Below, one piece after another: positions 51,601 to 59,253 of a stretch of DNA of 64,000 bases. The first letter of the stretch is position 1. Each line of letters begins with the position of its first letter. The position numbers and the translations under genes were made by a program. The notes under the pieces were generated by a model that saw nothing but the letters and a program-made list of their open reading frames with translations, did not search any database and was not told the origin of the DNA. Location: positions 1 to 64,000 of the forward strand of contig JAMPED010000010.1 in assembly GCA_023665325.1 (NCBI GenBank), given 5' to 3'. This stretch comes from Acetobacter sp. GTDB taxonomy: Bacteria > Pseudomonadota > Alphaproteobacteria > RF32 > CAG-239.

Positions 51601-52464
51601 TTAAGCCGCTACAGCTTTGAGCATTCCCTCCGGAATATTCCGGATAGAAACGGCTAACAAGTCATAAGTTCCGTTTGCTGGTGCAGCTGAAAACGTTGTC
51701 TTTAGGCGCAGTTCTGTAACGCCGACCATCGGTAAGAATGTTTTAACTGAACCATCGCTGAAAGAGTAGTTAAACACATTTTCAACTTGTGAAAGCCCGC
51801 GGGCGTCGCAAATATAGTTGACTTTAGCCAAGCTTGTCGGGTCATAAATTGAGTTACCATTTACTACGCATTCACCAAGCGAAATTTCTCCGCCGCCATT
51901 GTGCGCCATAATCTGCAAGTATCCCTCATTGGAATCACGTGGCAAGGTATCGACCGTTGAAATACCTGTTGTGTTCATTGTCTGCGGATAGTTGATAACT
52001 TTAATAAACGACCCAAGATTTGCGGTCATTGAGCGGCGAATTGTCGAAATTGCACAATCTGTTACATCTGTTACGGTTGCGTTTACATATACCTGCAGTT
52101 GTAAAGTTTGTACGTTTTGACAACCCCAAGCAAAATAATCTTCGGTTGTTGGGTCTTTGAACAAATAACGAGCCACATTTAAGCCGATAACGTTGGCAAG
52201 CTTTTGTGTTACTTCTGTGCCTAAAGACGCATAAACATCGTATAAACGGGCTAACGGGCAGTTTATTACCTGTTCACCGTTAATAGTTAGCGCAATTTTG
52301 CCGATTGAAGACAAAATATTGGCTTTTTCTGCTGGTGCGCCTGCGTTGGTGAACTCAACGAGAACATCGTCGATTACATCAAAAGACGGAATATTGAAAG
52401 TCAAAACAGTTCCTGCAGAGAGTGATTTTGTGTCGTGGTCGATAATTTTTTTAACTTGACTCAT
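51601..52464 (-). CDS. Major capsid protein candidate (double jelly-roll type)
   Basis: 287 residues, all-beta in character, two successive domains of about 140 residues each with similar strand/turn patterns. Key early motifs are LSAGTVLTFNIPSFDVI, SSIGKIALTINGEQV and ARLYDVYASLG; late ones are VTELRLKTTFSAAP and YDLLAVSIRNIP. Length and position, just downstream of the packaging ATPase and next to tiny membrane proteins, match P2 of corticovirus PM2 (about 270 residues) and relatives. GGGGG precedes the ATG. The double jelly-roll assignment is recognition from overall pattern, not an alignment. Confidence 0.7.
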   Translation of the reverse strand: MSQVKKIIDHDTKSLSAGTVLTFNIPSFDVIDDVLVEFTNAGAPAEKANILSSIGKIALTINGEQVINCPLARLYDVYASLGTEVTQKLANVIGLNVARYLFKDPTTEDYFAWGCQNVQTLQLQVYVNATVTDVTDCAISTIRRSMTANLGSFIKVINYPQTMNTTGISTVDTLPRDSNEGYLQIMAHNGGGEISLGECVVNGNSIYDPTSLAKVNYICDARGLSQVENVFNYSFSDGSVKTFLPMVGVTELRLKTTFSAAPANGTYDLLAVSIRNIPEGMLKAVAA

Positions 52465-52479
52465 ATTAACCCCCTACCC

Positions 52480-52563
52480 TTATTTTGAAGTTGAATCTTT
52501 GATAAATTCGTAAATGTAAATTCCGGCAACTACACCGGCAACAATTTTAAGAAGTGATTTCAT
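52480..52563 (-). CDS. Tiny membrane protein of the prophage (27 aa)
   Basis: ATG at 52563, stop at 52480. 27 residues with a single hydrophobic helix (LLKIVAGVVAGIYIYEF). GGGGGAAA precedes the start. Such 25-45-residue membrane proteins are common in PM2- and PRD1-type viruses. It lies right before the capsid gene, in the same transcript. Confidence 0.65.
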   Translation of the reverse strand: MKSLLKIVAGVVAGIYIYEFIKDSTSK

Positions 52564-52610
52564 AGTTTCCCCCTGTTAATTAAATAAAATCTAGGGAAAT
52601 ATTACATAAC

Positions 52611-52640
52611 AAAAAACAGCGGGTCAAAATGCCCGCCGCT
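52611..52640 (-). terminator. Terminator between ATPase and capsid genes
   Basis: Minus strand: GCGGG/CCCGC stem with a 7-nt loop followed by TGTTTTTTG. It would separate early genes (HTH to ATPase) from the virion genes. Confidence 0.65.
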
Positions 52641-52671
52641 TATATATGTTATATATATGTATATTATATAA

Positions 52672-53313
52672 TTATTTTGTAACAGTAACAACAACGCCTG
52701 TACGCATTTTGTAAACATACTGATAATTCGCTAAACTTTGGATTTTATCTTTATAAGGCTTTCCAATCATTTTAACGGCGTTATCTATATCGTTGAAGTC
52801 GGCAAGTCTGAAGACGAATAAATCGCTTAAATTTGCTCTGAAAGGCAAGTCTACAAGCGACATTCTTTGTGAGATACCTACGATATTTACGCCATAATGA
52901 CGCCCACGACAACAAAGGAAGTAAAACCAATTACTAGGATTTACACGTGATTGATTAAGCGGAAATGATAAATCTAATTCGTCAACAAATAGTGTTATAT
53001 TTGCATTTGAAGCGCCATCTTTAAATTGTCTTTGAATATTTACGATAAGTTCGCAAAGTTTCGATAATTCTATAATCATAGCTGGGAAATGAGGCGTATA
53101 TCGGACTTGAAAACCCTTGTTGTAATTTTTCATAATAAAATCAAATAAACTAACGATGCTTGAAAAACTTTTCTTTACCGGTAAATCGTCTAATGGGTCA
53201 AAATAAATCACACGTTTAACGTTTTTGACTAATCCTAGGGCAAGGGTCGTTTTACCGCTACCGCTTGCCCCGAAAATCCCGATCCTTGCAGATTGTTTAA
53301 GCTCTTTCTTCAT
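52672..53313 (-). CDS. Packaging-type ATPase (FtsK/HerA superfamily)
   Basis: 213 residues, no TM. Walker A GASGSGKT at 14-21, Walker B LFVDELD near 107-113, and a sensor-like GVNIVGISQR near 138-147. The compact size and the RHYGVNIVGISQRM arrangement fit genome-packaging ATPases of tailless DJR viruses (PM2 P9, PRD1 P9) rather than filamentous-phage Zot, which is longer and has a C-terminal TM. It overlaps the preceding gene by 17 bp. Confidence 0.85.
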   Translation of the reverse strand: MKKELKQSARIGIFGASGSGKTTLALGLVKNVKRVIYFDPLDDLPVKKSFSSIVSLFDFIMKNYNKGFQVRYTPHFPAMIIELSKLCELIVNIQRQFKDGASNANITLFVDELDLSFPLNQSRVNPSNWFYFLCCRGRHYGVNIVGISQRMSLVDLPFRANLSDLFVFRLADFNDIDNAVKMIGKPYKDKIQSLANYQYVYKMRTGVVVTVTK

Positions 53314-53812
53314 TTGCTTTACCTTTTAAGAATGGGAAAAAGCCGCTTTTTTCCGGCTCGGATTGTTTTAACTTGAATAAACGCTTAAACACACGTTTAA
53401 TTCGTCCGCCTAGGGTTAAACCGCCAATCTTTCGGCTTAAGGCGTCCGCTTTTGCATAAGCAAAAATTCCAACCATTACAAAATCACCAAACCAACCGCC
53501 GGTTGGCTCAATCAAGAAATGTAGCATTTTATAGCGTTCAGCCATCGAATAAAGTTTTTTTGCTGATACTTTGGCGCCAGCAACCTCGAATGGCTTGTTT
53601 ACATCGATAGCGAAACCGTCAATTTTCCAAAATTCACCGACAAGCCCAAAGAACTCGAAAAAGTATTTTTCAAACTCTTCAGGCGTTAAAAGTAAGTTTT
53701 GTTCGCTCTGTGTTGGGTTTTCGGCGGCGGATGTCATCACTTCTTCAAAAACTTCCTCAACGTTGATTGTGCCATCATTGTTTGCGATAATATCGTTTAA
53801 ATTTTCCATCAT
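53297..53812 (-). CDS. Prophage protein of unknown function (171 aa)
   Basis: Acidic N-terminal 45 residues, a helical middle domain with FEKYFFEFFGLVGEFWKIDG and a moderately hydrophobic segment (WFGDFVMVGIFAYAKADAL, about 108-126), then a basic tail with GGRIKRVFKRLFKLKQ. It may be membrane-associated. It lies directly before the ATPase. GAGGAG precedes the start. Confidence 0.65.
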   Translation of the reverse strand: MMENLNDIIANNDGTINVEEVFEEVMTSAAENPTQSEQNLLLTPEEFEKYFFEFFGLVGEFWKIDGFAIDVNKPFEVAGAKVSAKKLYSMAERYKMLHFLIEPTGGWFGDFVMVGIFAYAKADALSRKIGGLTLGGRIKRVFKRLFKLKQSEPEKSGFFPFLKGKANEERA

Positions 53813-54087
53813 TAAAACTCCTCTTCTTCGTCATTCCAAAATGATTTTTTTGATTCTGCAGAATCTGCTTTTACTGCTTGAACGGGCGTAATAACTCCGA
53901 TTTTCTCAACGGCAATGCTTTTGCCTGCTGATAAACTTGCTAAAACAGCTCTACTTTGTTTTGCCCCTAATTGCGCCTTGCAACCATTGTCGCAAAACGA
54001 ATAAATCTTGCGGTTTTTGTTTGCTTTTACGTCTTGTGCCCGTTCACCACATATCGGGCAAGTCCATCTTCCTATGATTTCCGGCAT
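53812..54087 (-). CDS. Prophage zinc-finger protein (91 aa)
   Basis: A four-Cys zinc finger: CPIC (about 10-13) and CDNGC (about 32-36), followed by a helical C-terminal part with DEEEEF at the end. Likely DNA-binding or a regulator. It overlaps its neighbours at both ends, typical of compact phage genomes. Confidence 0.7.
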   Translation of the reverse strand: MPEIIGRWTCPICGERAQDVKANKNRKIYSFCDNGCKAQLGAKQSRAVLASLSAGKSIAVEKIGVITPVQAVKADSAESKKSFWNDEEEEF

Positions 54088-54275
54088 AATTCCCTCGCAC
54101 TTTCTCTTGTTAGTAAAATTCCATTTACTGTAAAGCTTTCATATTCTTTACAATGCTTTAATATTCTGCGCCATTGCTCCAAAACTTCTGGCGTAAACTC
54201 GCCGATGTATTGATTTTCAATGAGCTTGCGCTTTTTTCCGTTCTTAAAAACATAACCGGTTACGATATAGGGCAT
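54072..54275 (-). CDS. Small prophage protein (67 aa)
   Basis: From ATG 54275 (GAGG 6 nt upstream, located inside the preceding gene). Mixed alpha/beta, with YIVTGYVFKNGKK and a helical ILKHCKEYESF segment. Unknown role. An upstream ATG at 54296 has a poorer site. Confidence 0.55.
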   Translation of the reverse strand: MPYIVTGYVFKNGKKRKLIENQYIGEFTPEVLEQWRRILKHCKEYESFTVNGILLTRESARELCRKS

Positions 54276-54276
54276 A

Positions 54277-54975
54277 TCAAACCTCACTTTCACCATATAT
54301 ACGATTGTTGAAATTCAAATAAGCTATTTCATAGCCTAGTTGATAGGTTAAAAATTCCGCAATTTGGCTTTTATCCTCTACTTGCGGGTGCAAAAAAATA
54401 CCACACAGCGGGCGCACATAGACGCCTTGCGGTGTGGCTAATAGTTTAAAATCTGATAAGTAAGCGTATTTGTTTTGTAGGTCTTTGAAGTTGTCGTGAA
54501 GTTGCTTTTTTTCCTCGTCGCTTAAAACTTGCACATCTTCATTGCCTAGCTCGGCGACTTTGTCGCCCTCGCGCGCGGGTACGCACGCGGTATTTAAATT
54601 AAAATTATTATTATTACATTGCTTATAGTTCGTTGCGACATCTGTGTCGTATGGGGTGCGACATTCTTGTCGCATACCCTGCGACATATTTGTCGTATCG
54701 CTTTCGGGGTCTAATTTTAAGTAATATCCATTTGAAGTGTAGCCGCCATCTTGTTTAATTCTTTTCGAGCGTGCTATAACTTTTTCTTTTTCTAAACGTG
54801 ATAAACTTCTTTCTACGGTACGCCGACACACGCCTAAAATTGTAGCAATTTTGGCGATAGATGGGAAACAATAACCGTCAGAATTAGCGAATCCTTGAAT
54901 TGATAAATAAACACGTAAGTCTGTTGATTTTAAATTTTTGTTTATAAATACTTTTTGTGGACATATAGAAAACAT
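54277..54975 (-). CDS. HTH_36-type protein, candidate replication initiator or early regulator
   Basis: 232 residues. Residues about 15-90 form a winged HTH of the type found at the N-terminus of plasmid and phage replication initiators: LKSTDLRVYLSIQGF, CFPSIAKIATILGVCRRTVERSLSRLEKEKVI. The C-terminal half is unassigned. I see no HUH or rolling-circle motifs. It is the first gene of the leftward train. Its ribosome binding site (GGAGG, 6 nt before the ATG) is inside a hairpin at 54977-55006. Either replication initiation or transcription control is possible. Confidence 0.7.
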   Translation of the reverse strand: MFSICPQKVFINKNLKSTDLRVYLSIQGFANSDGYCFPSIAKIATILGVCRRTVERSLSRLEKEKVIARSKRIKQDGGYTSNGYYLKLDPESDTTNMSQGMRQECRTPYDTDVATNYKQCNNNNFNLNTACVPAREGDKVAELGNEDVQVLSDEEKKQLHDNFKDLQNKYAYLSDFKLLATPQGVYVRPLCGIFLHPQVEDKSQIAEFLTYQLGYEIAYLNFNNRIYGESEV

Positions 54976-54976
54976 A

Positions 54977-55006
54977 AAACCCCTCCGTTGCTACACGGTG
55001 GGGTTT
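54977..55006 (-). promoter_or_regulatory. Hairpin masking the ribosome binding site of the first prophage gene
   Basis: AAACCCC (54977-54983) pairs with GGGGTTT (55000-55006), and CCG with CGG inside, around an 8-nt loop. The strand complementary to GGAGGGG lies in the stem. The right arm GGTGGGGTTT (54997-55006) is also the inverted repeat of 47020-47029, so in the circular form the arm has two possible partners. Confidence 0.65.
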
Positions 55007-55012
55007 ATCGAA

Positions 55013-55032
55013 AATATATATTATGCGACAAG
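55013..55032. repeat. Right att direct repeat (20 bp)
   Basis: Identical to 46994-47013. Read on the minus strand, the XerC arm and centre are intact but the third part is TTTTCGATAAA, a poor XerD arm. This identifies the phage attP as XerC-proficient and XerD-degenerate. Confidence 0.85.
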
Positions 55033-55073
55033 GTGAAGGTGCCCTTTTTAGTGCTATAAAATATCCATACAAT

Positions 55074-55105
55074 AAAAACCGACGTTGTTGGACGTCGGTT
55101 TTTTA
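55074..55105. terminator. Bidirectional terminator next to the prophage
   Basis: ACCGACGT/ACGTCGGT 8-bp stem with A run on the left and T run on the right. It ends the 55116-55766 gene and would also block transcription into the prophage from the right. Confidence 0.85.
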
Positions 55106-55115
55106 TGGGTTGTGT

Positions 55116-55766
55116 TCATTGTTTACGTTGTGTGAACAACTGAGAGATGTCTTCTTTGCTTAAGACATCTTGATAGCTCATCAAGGCTTTAAAATAGCTA
55201 TCCATAAATGTATTGCGGTGCCAATCTGTTTGTTGGTTTTCTCCGCAATTATTTAGGTAGATGTATCCCTTCTCTAGCAATGGTGGAATACCATTTATCA
55301 GCTCCTCACCGTGAGTATGCTCTGGGTGATTGATGAAGTAGTGTACAGTTTCCTGATTAAACAAACTGTTAGGAGCACATATTGTTTGGCTCCCCAAAAG
55401 TAACAGTTGTTTAGCATAGATGCAAACGTATATTTGCCAAAAGTCTGCAAGCTGTGTATCCTTTTGTTTCAGTAATGGCTGCATTTCCTTTTGCAATTGT
55501 ATGGCAAGTGTTTTGGTGTCATAAACACCACTAGCTAAGCAATCTTGCCATATTGCAATGTTTTCAGGTTTTAGCCCTAGCTCCCGAAAGCGGAAACTGA
55601 TTTCAGGCTTTGTAGAGAACTTTTCAAGGTCTGAAATAAAGGATTTCAAACGATATACGGGGAGGTTTTTTGCACCTTTGAGGGCAAAAATTAGACTGGA
55701 TGCGAATATGCGTTTAAGCATCCCCTGCCCGACAACGGATAATCTGTCAGTTAATAATGTGGACAT
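55116..55766 (-). CDS. Protein of unknown function next to dif (216 aa)
   Basis: Predominantly helical, no TM or signal peptide. It contains HPEHTHGEEL and IYLNNCGENQQTDWHRNTFMDSYFKALM segments (shown only to indicate His/Trp content). No family recognised. Before integration of the prophage this gene lay directly beside dif. Confidence 0.65.
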   Translation of the reverse strand: MSTLLTDRLSVVGQGMLKRIFASSLIFALKGAKNLPVYRLKSFISDLEKFSTKPEISFRFRELGLKPENIAIWQDCLASGVYDTKTLAIQLQKEMQPLLKQKDTQLADFWQIYVCIYAKQLLLLGSQTICAPNSLFNQETVHYFINHPEHTHGEELINGIPPLLEKGYIYLNNCGENQQTDWHRNTFMDSYFKALMSYQDVLSKEDISQLFTQRKQ

Positions 55767-55909
55767 AAATATTTGAGTTTTAAGAATTATATATTTTGTA
55801 TATTTGGGGTAGCATATTTTATGGTGGGAGTCAAGGTGATTTTACTTGATTTTACATTTTGGGAGGGATATGGTTGAGATAAATAAATGTTTAAATTTGG
55901 GAGATTGAT

Positions 55910-56698
55910 ATGCGACGGTTTGGTCTAAAGTTATGGTCGAAAGATTTTATTAAAAACAAAGAGTTCGCGAAGGATGCTGAGAAAGCACTTAAAGATGGGA
56001 AGTTTGATTATTTGGAGTTATTTGCCCTGCCCTCTACGTTTGAAGATACGAAAGATGCTGTTAAGGCTGGCTTTTTAGGGCAAAAAGTTATTATTCACGC
56101 ACCACACGGAATACAAAATTTGGATATATCTAATCCTGAAGAGTTGGAAAATAATCGTGTTCGGCTTAAAGATTCGCAGCTTTTTGCTGATATGTTGGGG
56201 GCGGATATTATTATTTTGCACCCTGGAATGCAGCGCGGTGAGTCGTTTTTAGAAGAGAGTATTCGACAATTTAAACTGATGAATGATGAGCGTTTAACTG
56301 TGGAAAATTTACCAGGATACTGTTCACAAACAAAACGTCTTTTGCACGGAATTGAGCCGGTGGAAATTAAACGGTTAATGCAGGAAACTGGTGCAAAGTT
56401 TTGTCTTGATTTTTCACACGCAATTTGTGGTGCAAATACCTATAATCGTGATATTTATGAGGTTTTGAATGAGTTTAAGGCGTTAAAGCCTGCAATGTAT
56501 CATCTTTGCGATGGTGATGTCGCGAGTACGAATGACAGCCATTTGCATTATGGCGAAGGAAATTATGATTTACGACGTTTGGTAATAGAGTTTACAAGCG
56601 AAGACGCCTTGATTACGATGGAAACAGGGCACGGGATTCCGACAGATGTGACACCTTGGTTGGCGGATATTGAATATATTCGGCGAGTGGTGGCTTAA
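55910..56698 (+). CDS. Sugar phosphate isomerase/epimerase-like TIM-barrel protein
   Basis: 262 residues of the xylose isomerase-like/AP endonuclease 2 TIM-barrel superfamily. Metal-site strands are visible: VIIHAPHG near 62, IIILHPG near 102, LTVENLPG near 128, LDFSHA near 165, YHLCDGD near 200 and ITMETGHG near 238. The usual H, E, D/H set of metal ligands is complete. Substrate unknown. GGGAG precedes the ATG. Confidence 0.85.
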   Translation: MRRFGLKLWSKDFIKNKEFAKDAEKALKDGKFDYLELFALPSTFEDTKDAVKAGFLGQKVIIHAPHGIQNLDISNPEELENNRVRLKDSQLFADMLGADIIILHPGMQRGESFLEESIRQFKLMNDERLTVENLPGYCSQTKRLLHGIEPVEIKRLMQETGAKFCLDFSHAICGANTYNRDIYEVLNEFKALKPAMYHLCDGDVASTNDSHLHYGEGNYDLRRLVIEFTSEDALITMETGHGIPTDVTPWLADIEYIRRVVA

Positions 56699-56846
56699 GG
56701 TAAAGCTTTGGAGAAACACTGAGGCGCGTACGCTATGGTGTTGTTGTTTTCCTCCTTAAGGGGAGGAAAATTTTGCTTGTGTCTTTTTAGGAAATGATGT
56801 ATAATCTTTTTATGTTGTAGATAAAACGGCGAGAAGGATTAGAACT

Positions 56847-57113
56847 ATGGGCTGTTTTTTGTTAAATGAATTGGGTGAGGTATTGCTAGAACTTGCTTCT
56901 GGGCTTGATTTTCGCTCGGATTTGCGTTTAGAAATTGATGAAGAAGCGCAATCTGCTGTTTTGAAGAGTGAAAATGGGAGTTTTACCGTGGGGTTTGTGC
57001 ATCGCGATTTATTGTTACCGCTTAAAAAAAATCGCTATTTATTTGTGGTAGAAAGAAATAATCAGTTTTATGCAATGAAAACAAAACTGGCTAAAGTGGT
57101 GTTTACAGGATAG
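56847..57113 (+). CDS. Small protein of unknown function (88 aa)
   Basis: Begins MGCFLLNELGEVLLEL; mixed beta with Lys-rich C-terminal half. AAGGA precedes the ATG, and it lies 10 bp before the zincin-like gene, so the pair may be an operon. No family recognised. Confidence 0.55.
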   Translation: MGCFLLNELGEVLLELASGLDFRSDLRLEIDEEAQSAVLKSENGSFTVGFVHRDLLLPLKKNRYLFVVERNNQFYAMKTKLAKVVFTG

Positions 57114-57123
57114 GAATTTTAAT

Positions 57124-58491
57124 ATGAAAGCAAATGTTTATACTGGTTTCTTAACTGATAAAATAAAAATTTATGATACGAAAAAAGACTGTCAGCCTAA
57201 AAAGGTTTCAGGGAGAAAATTGTATCGTGCGTTTCCTTTGCTTTTATCTTCATTGATGGTATCGCCTGTGTCTTGTCTGGTACCAGAACATTCTTCGCAA
57301 AATGGTGAAGATGCGCATAAAATAACCTGGTTTGCTCCTGATGTTGCATCTAAGGATGATACTAAGGAATTTTTGTCGGATGCTGAAGTTAAGAAAATTA
57401 TAGCAAATCCCTGCCCTACGCCATTGAAAGATATCAATTTTAATCATTTACCAGAACATCAGGAGAATTTTTGGGAGATTGTTCTTAATGGTGTGGCTGT
57501 TAGTAATGAAGTGCAACGTAGTTCGAGATTATCGGCTGAACAGAAAGCAGAATATCGGATTACAACATATAAGATGCTTTCGCAGATTAGTCGTATTAAA
57601 GGAAGTACAAATGATGTTGATGTGCGTGATTTCAATAATTTAAAAACGTTTCTTTATTTTGAAAAAATGGTACGCTATAAAGATAAATATGCAAAAGTTT
57701 TAGGACAGCAGAGCGGTGTTATTGATGAAAGATGTGCGTTATTTGGACGATATTATCAAGATCAGGAGAATTTGAAAACTGCGGTTGAGGCGCATTCTGG
57801 AGTGAAGAAATTTGCTAAAGCTTTATATGGATGCGATGAGCGATTCGTTTTGAGTTATAATGACAGTATTCAAGCTAATAAAATGAGTCGGGAGATATTA
57901 GCTGATTGGCTTGCTAAGCAACAAGTGAATGATGATAATTTGTGGTATTATGTTAAAAATGATGAATATGATTATTGTAATACGTTGGTTGTTTATACTT
58001 CGCGAGGAAATCCAGTTCGGGTACAATTAGGTGTGGACCCTACTGGTGATTTGGGAGATGGATGTTATTCACCAGTTGGTTCAACTTTAATTCACGAATT
58101 GATGCATTTGGGGCAGAAAAAGCCTTCTTCTAAAGAAAAACCGGAAGATAACCAGAAAGATGATGGAGATGTAAAAGTACGTCCCTCGCGCTATGATGAT
58201 TATACGATGGAATTAGGACCAACTCTTTATTCTCTAGCAATTGAAGATCAGATGTATAAGAAAATTCACGGGATTGATCAGGATGCTGTGGTTGATTATG
58301 GGGATATTGATTTTGGGACGCACCGTGTGAGTGTTGGAAAGACTGCAGTATGGTTTCGAAAAATGATTGAAAAATATCCTTCTTTAAGTGTGGATAAGGT
58401 TTTGACAGAACCGGAGGTACTTGAATATATGGAACATTTGGGTAATAATGCAATTGTGCAACATATGCAGCAGGTACGTGGTGGAAGATGA
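57124..58491 (+). CDS. Exported zincin-like metallopeptidase candidate
   Basis: 455 residues. A hydrophobic segment (about 34-50) ends in SPVSC, so a lipoprotein or signal-anchored form is possible although the basic N-terminal part is long. The HELMH motif (HExxH zinc site, about residue 324) follows TLIHELMHLG, with a possible third ligand Glu in DYTMELGPTLY about 40 residues later. No known peptidase family is recognisable. The body is helical and unlike typical secreted proteases. Substrate unknown. Confidence 0.6.
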   Translation: MKANVYTGFLTDKIKIYDTKKDCQPKKVSGRKLYRAFPLLLSSLMVSPVSCLVPEHSSQNGEDAHKITWFAPDVASKDDTKEFLSDAEVKKIIANPCPTPLKDINFNHLPEHQENFWEIVLNGVAVSNEVQRSSRLSAEQKAEYRITTYKMLSQISRIKGSTNDVDVRDFNNLKTFLYFEKMVRYKDKYAKVLGQQSGVIDERCALFGRYYQDQENLKTAVEAHSGVKKFAKALYGCDERFVLSYNDSIQANKMSREILADWLAKQQVNDDNLWYYVKNDEYDYCNTLVVYTSRGNPVRVQLGVDPTGDLGDGCYSPVGSTLIHELMHLGQKKPSSKEKPEDNQKDDGDVKVRPSRYDDYTMELGPTLYSLAIEDQMYKKIHGIDQDAVVDYGDIDFGTHRVSVGKTAVWFRKMIEKYPSLSVDKVLTEPEVLEYMEHLGNNAIVQHMQQVRGGR

Positions 58492-58565
58492 GATGTAAAT
58501 CTTCTGGTGGATAGCGACGATTTTGCTTGCAATTTATTTTTTATACCTTTACATATAGGGCAGCT

Positions 58566-58655
58566 GGAGAGATGGCAGAGTGGTCGAATGCGGTTGACTC
58601 GAAATCAATTGTGCGTGTAAGCGTACCGGGGGTTCAAATCCCTCTCTCTCCGCCA
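58566..58655 (+). tRNA. tRNA-Ser (anticodon CGA)
   Basis: 90-nt class II tRNA with acceptor GGAGAGA/TCTCTCC, discriminator G and encoded CCA. The anticodon loop is CTCGAAA (CGA, reads UCG), followed by a long variable arm and the T-loop GGTTCAAATCC. A terminator follows at 58669-58692. Confidence 0.95.
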
Positions 58656-58668
58656 GTTTATTGCTTGT

Positions 58669-58692
58669 GGCTCCTTATTGGGGAGCTTTTTT
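58669..58692 (+). terminator. tRNA-Ser terminator
   Basis: GCTCC/GGAGC stem then six T. Confidence 0.75.
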
Positions 58693-58780
58693 GTTTTTCC
58701 TTTCTTTTGATAAAGACATTGACAAAACGGAAACTTGCTGTTAGTTTGTGAGTGTTAATAAAAATTATAAGTATATCATT

Positions 58781-59245
58781 ATGGAAAAACAGTGTTTAAT
58801 CGGCGTGATTTTGGCAGGATGTGGAATTGCGCTTGTGTGGGGGCAGTTGCTTCTCACGATGGTTATTAACTGCAGAATATTGCAGGACTTGGCGCAGAAT
58901 AAAAAACCGAGATATCCGTATGTGACGGACTATCTAAAAGGAATTACCGATATGTCGGTTTTTCTGCGATTTGTGGATGATCGTGCAGACTATCGCCTGA
59001 CTGAGGTGGTGTATCGGGAACCGTTTAAATGTGAGCGGAGGTTATCTATTTCTGGTAAGATATTAGAGTTTATCGGCGGAATGGTGCTGTGTTTCTATTT
59101 CTTTAATCTTGATGGAAAATCTCCGGCCTTTCAGGTTTTGGTTTGTGGAACGGGTGTTTGGGTATTAGAATATGCTGTTAATTTGGTATTCGAATTTTTC
59201 ATCGCCCAAATTGCATCCTATCAATATTGGAGATGTCTTAGATGA
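58781..59245 (+). CDS. Membrane protein of unknown function (154 aa)
   Basis: Hydrophobic N-terminal segment (about 5-28, GVILAGCGIALVWGQLLLTMV), a polar middle, and two further hydrophobic segments near 95-115 and 125-145. No ribosome binding site is clear for either the ATG at 58781 or the GTG at 58748. Terminator follows at 59254-59290. No family recognised. Confidence 0.55.
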   Translation: MEKQCLIGVILAGCGIALVWGQLLLTMVINCRILQDLAQNKKPRYPYVTDYLKGITDMSVFLRFVDDRADYRLTEVVYREPFKCERRLSISGKILEFIGGMVLCFYFFNLDGKSPAFQVLVCGTGVWVLEYAVNLVFEFFIAQIASYQYWRCLR

Positions 59246-59253
59246 CAGGACAA

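Larger units (their letters stand above)
46994..55032. mobile_element. Integrated tailless (corticovirus-like) prophage using Xer/dif
   Basis: Bounded by identical 20-bp direct repeats at 46994-47013 and 55013-55032, giving a unit of 8,019 bp. It holds a leftward train of about 17 genes from an HTH protein (54975) to a protamine-like protein (48053), then a hexapeptide acetyltransferase, plus one rightward HTH gene. Hallmarks are a packaging-type ATPase, a 287-residue capsid candidate, many tiny single-helix proteins, a SleB hydrolase and a holin-like protein. There are no tail genes, terminase, portal or integrase, consistent with a tailless virus that relies on host XerCD. An inovirus was considered and rejected (see rejected list). 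Confidence 0.85.

Noticed and set aside
46994..55032. Filamentous phage (inovirus) interpretation of the dif-integrated element
   Set aside because: Xer/dif use and a P-loop ATPase fit inoviruses, but the ATPase is short, lacks the Zot-type C-terminal TM helix, and is followed by a 287-residue all-beta protein. The element also encodes a SleB hydrolase and holin-like protein, whereas inoviruses do not lyse their host and have tiny helical coat proteins.
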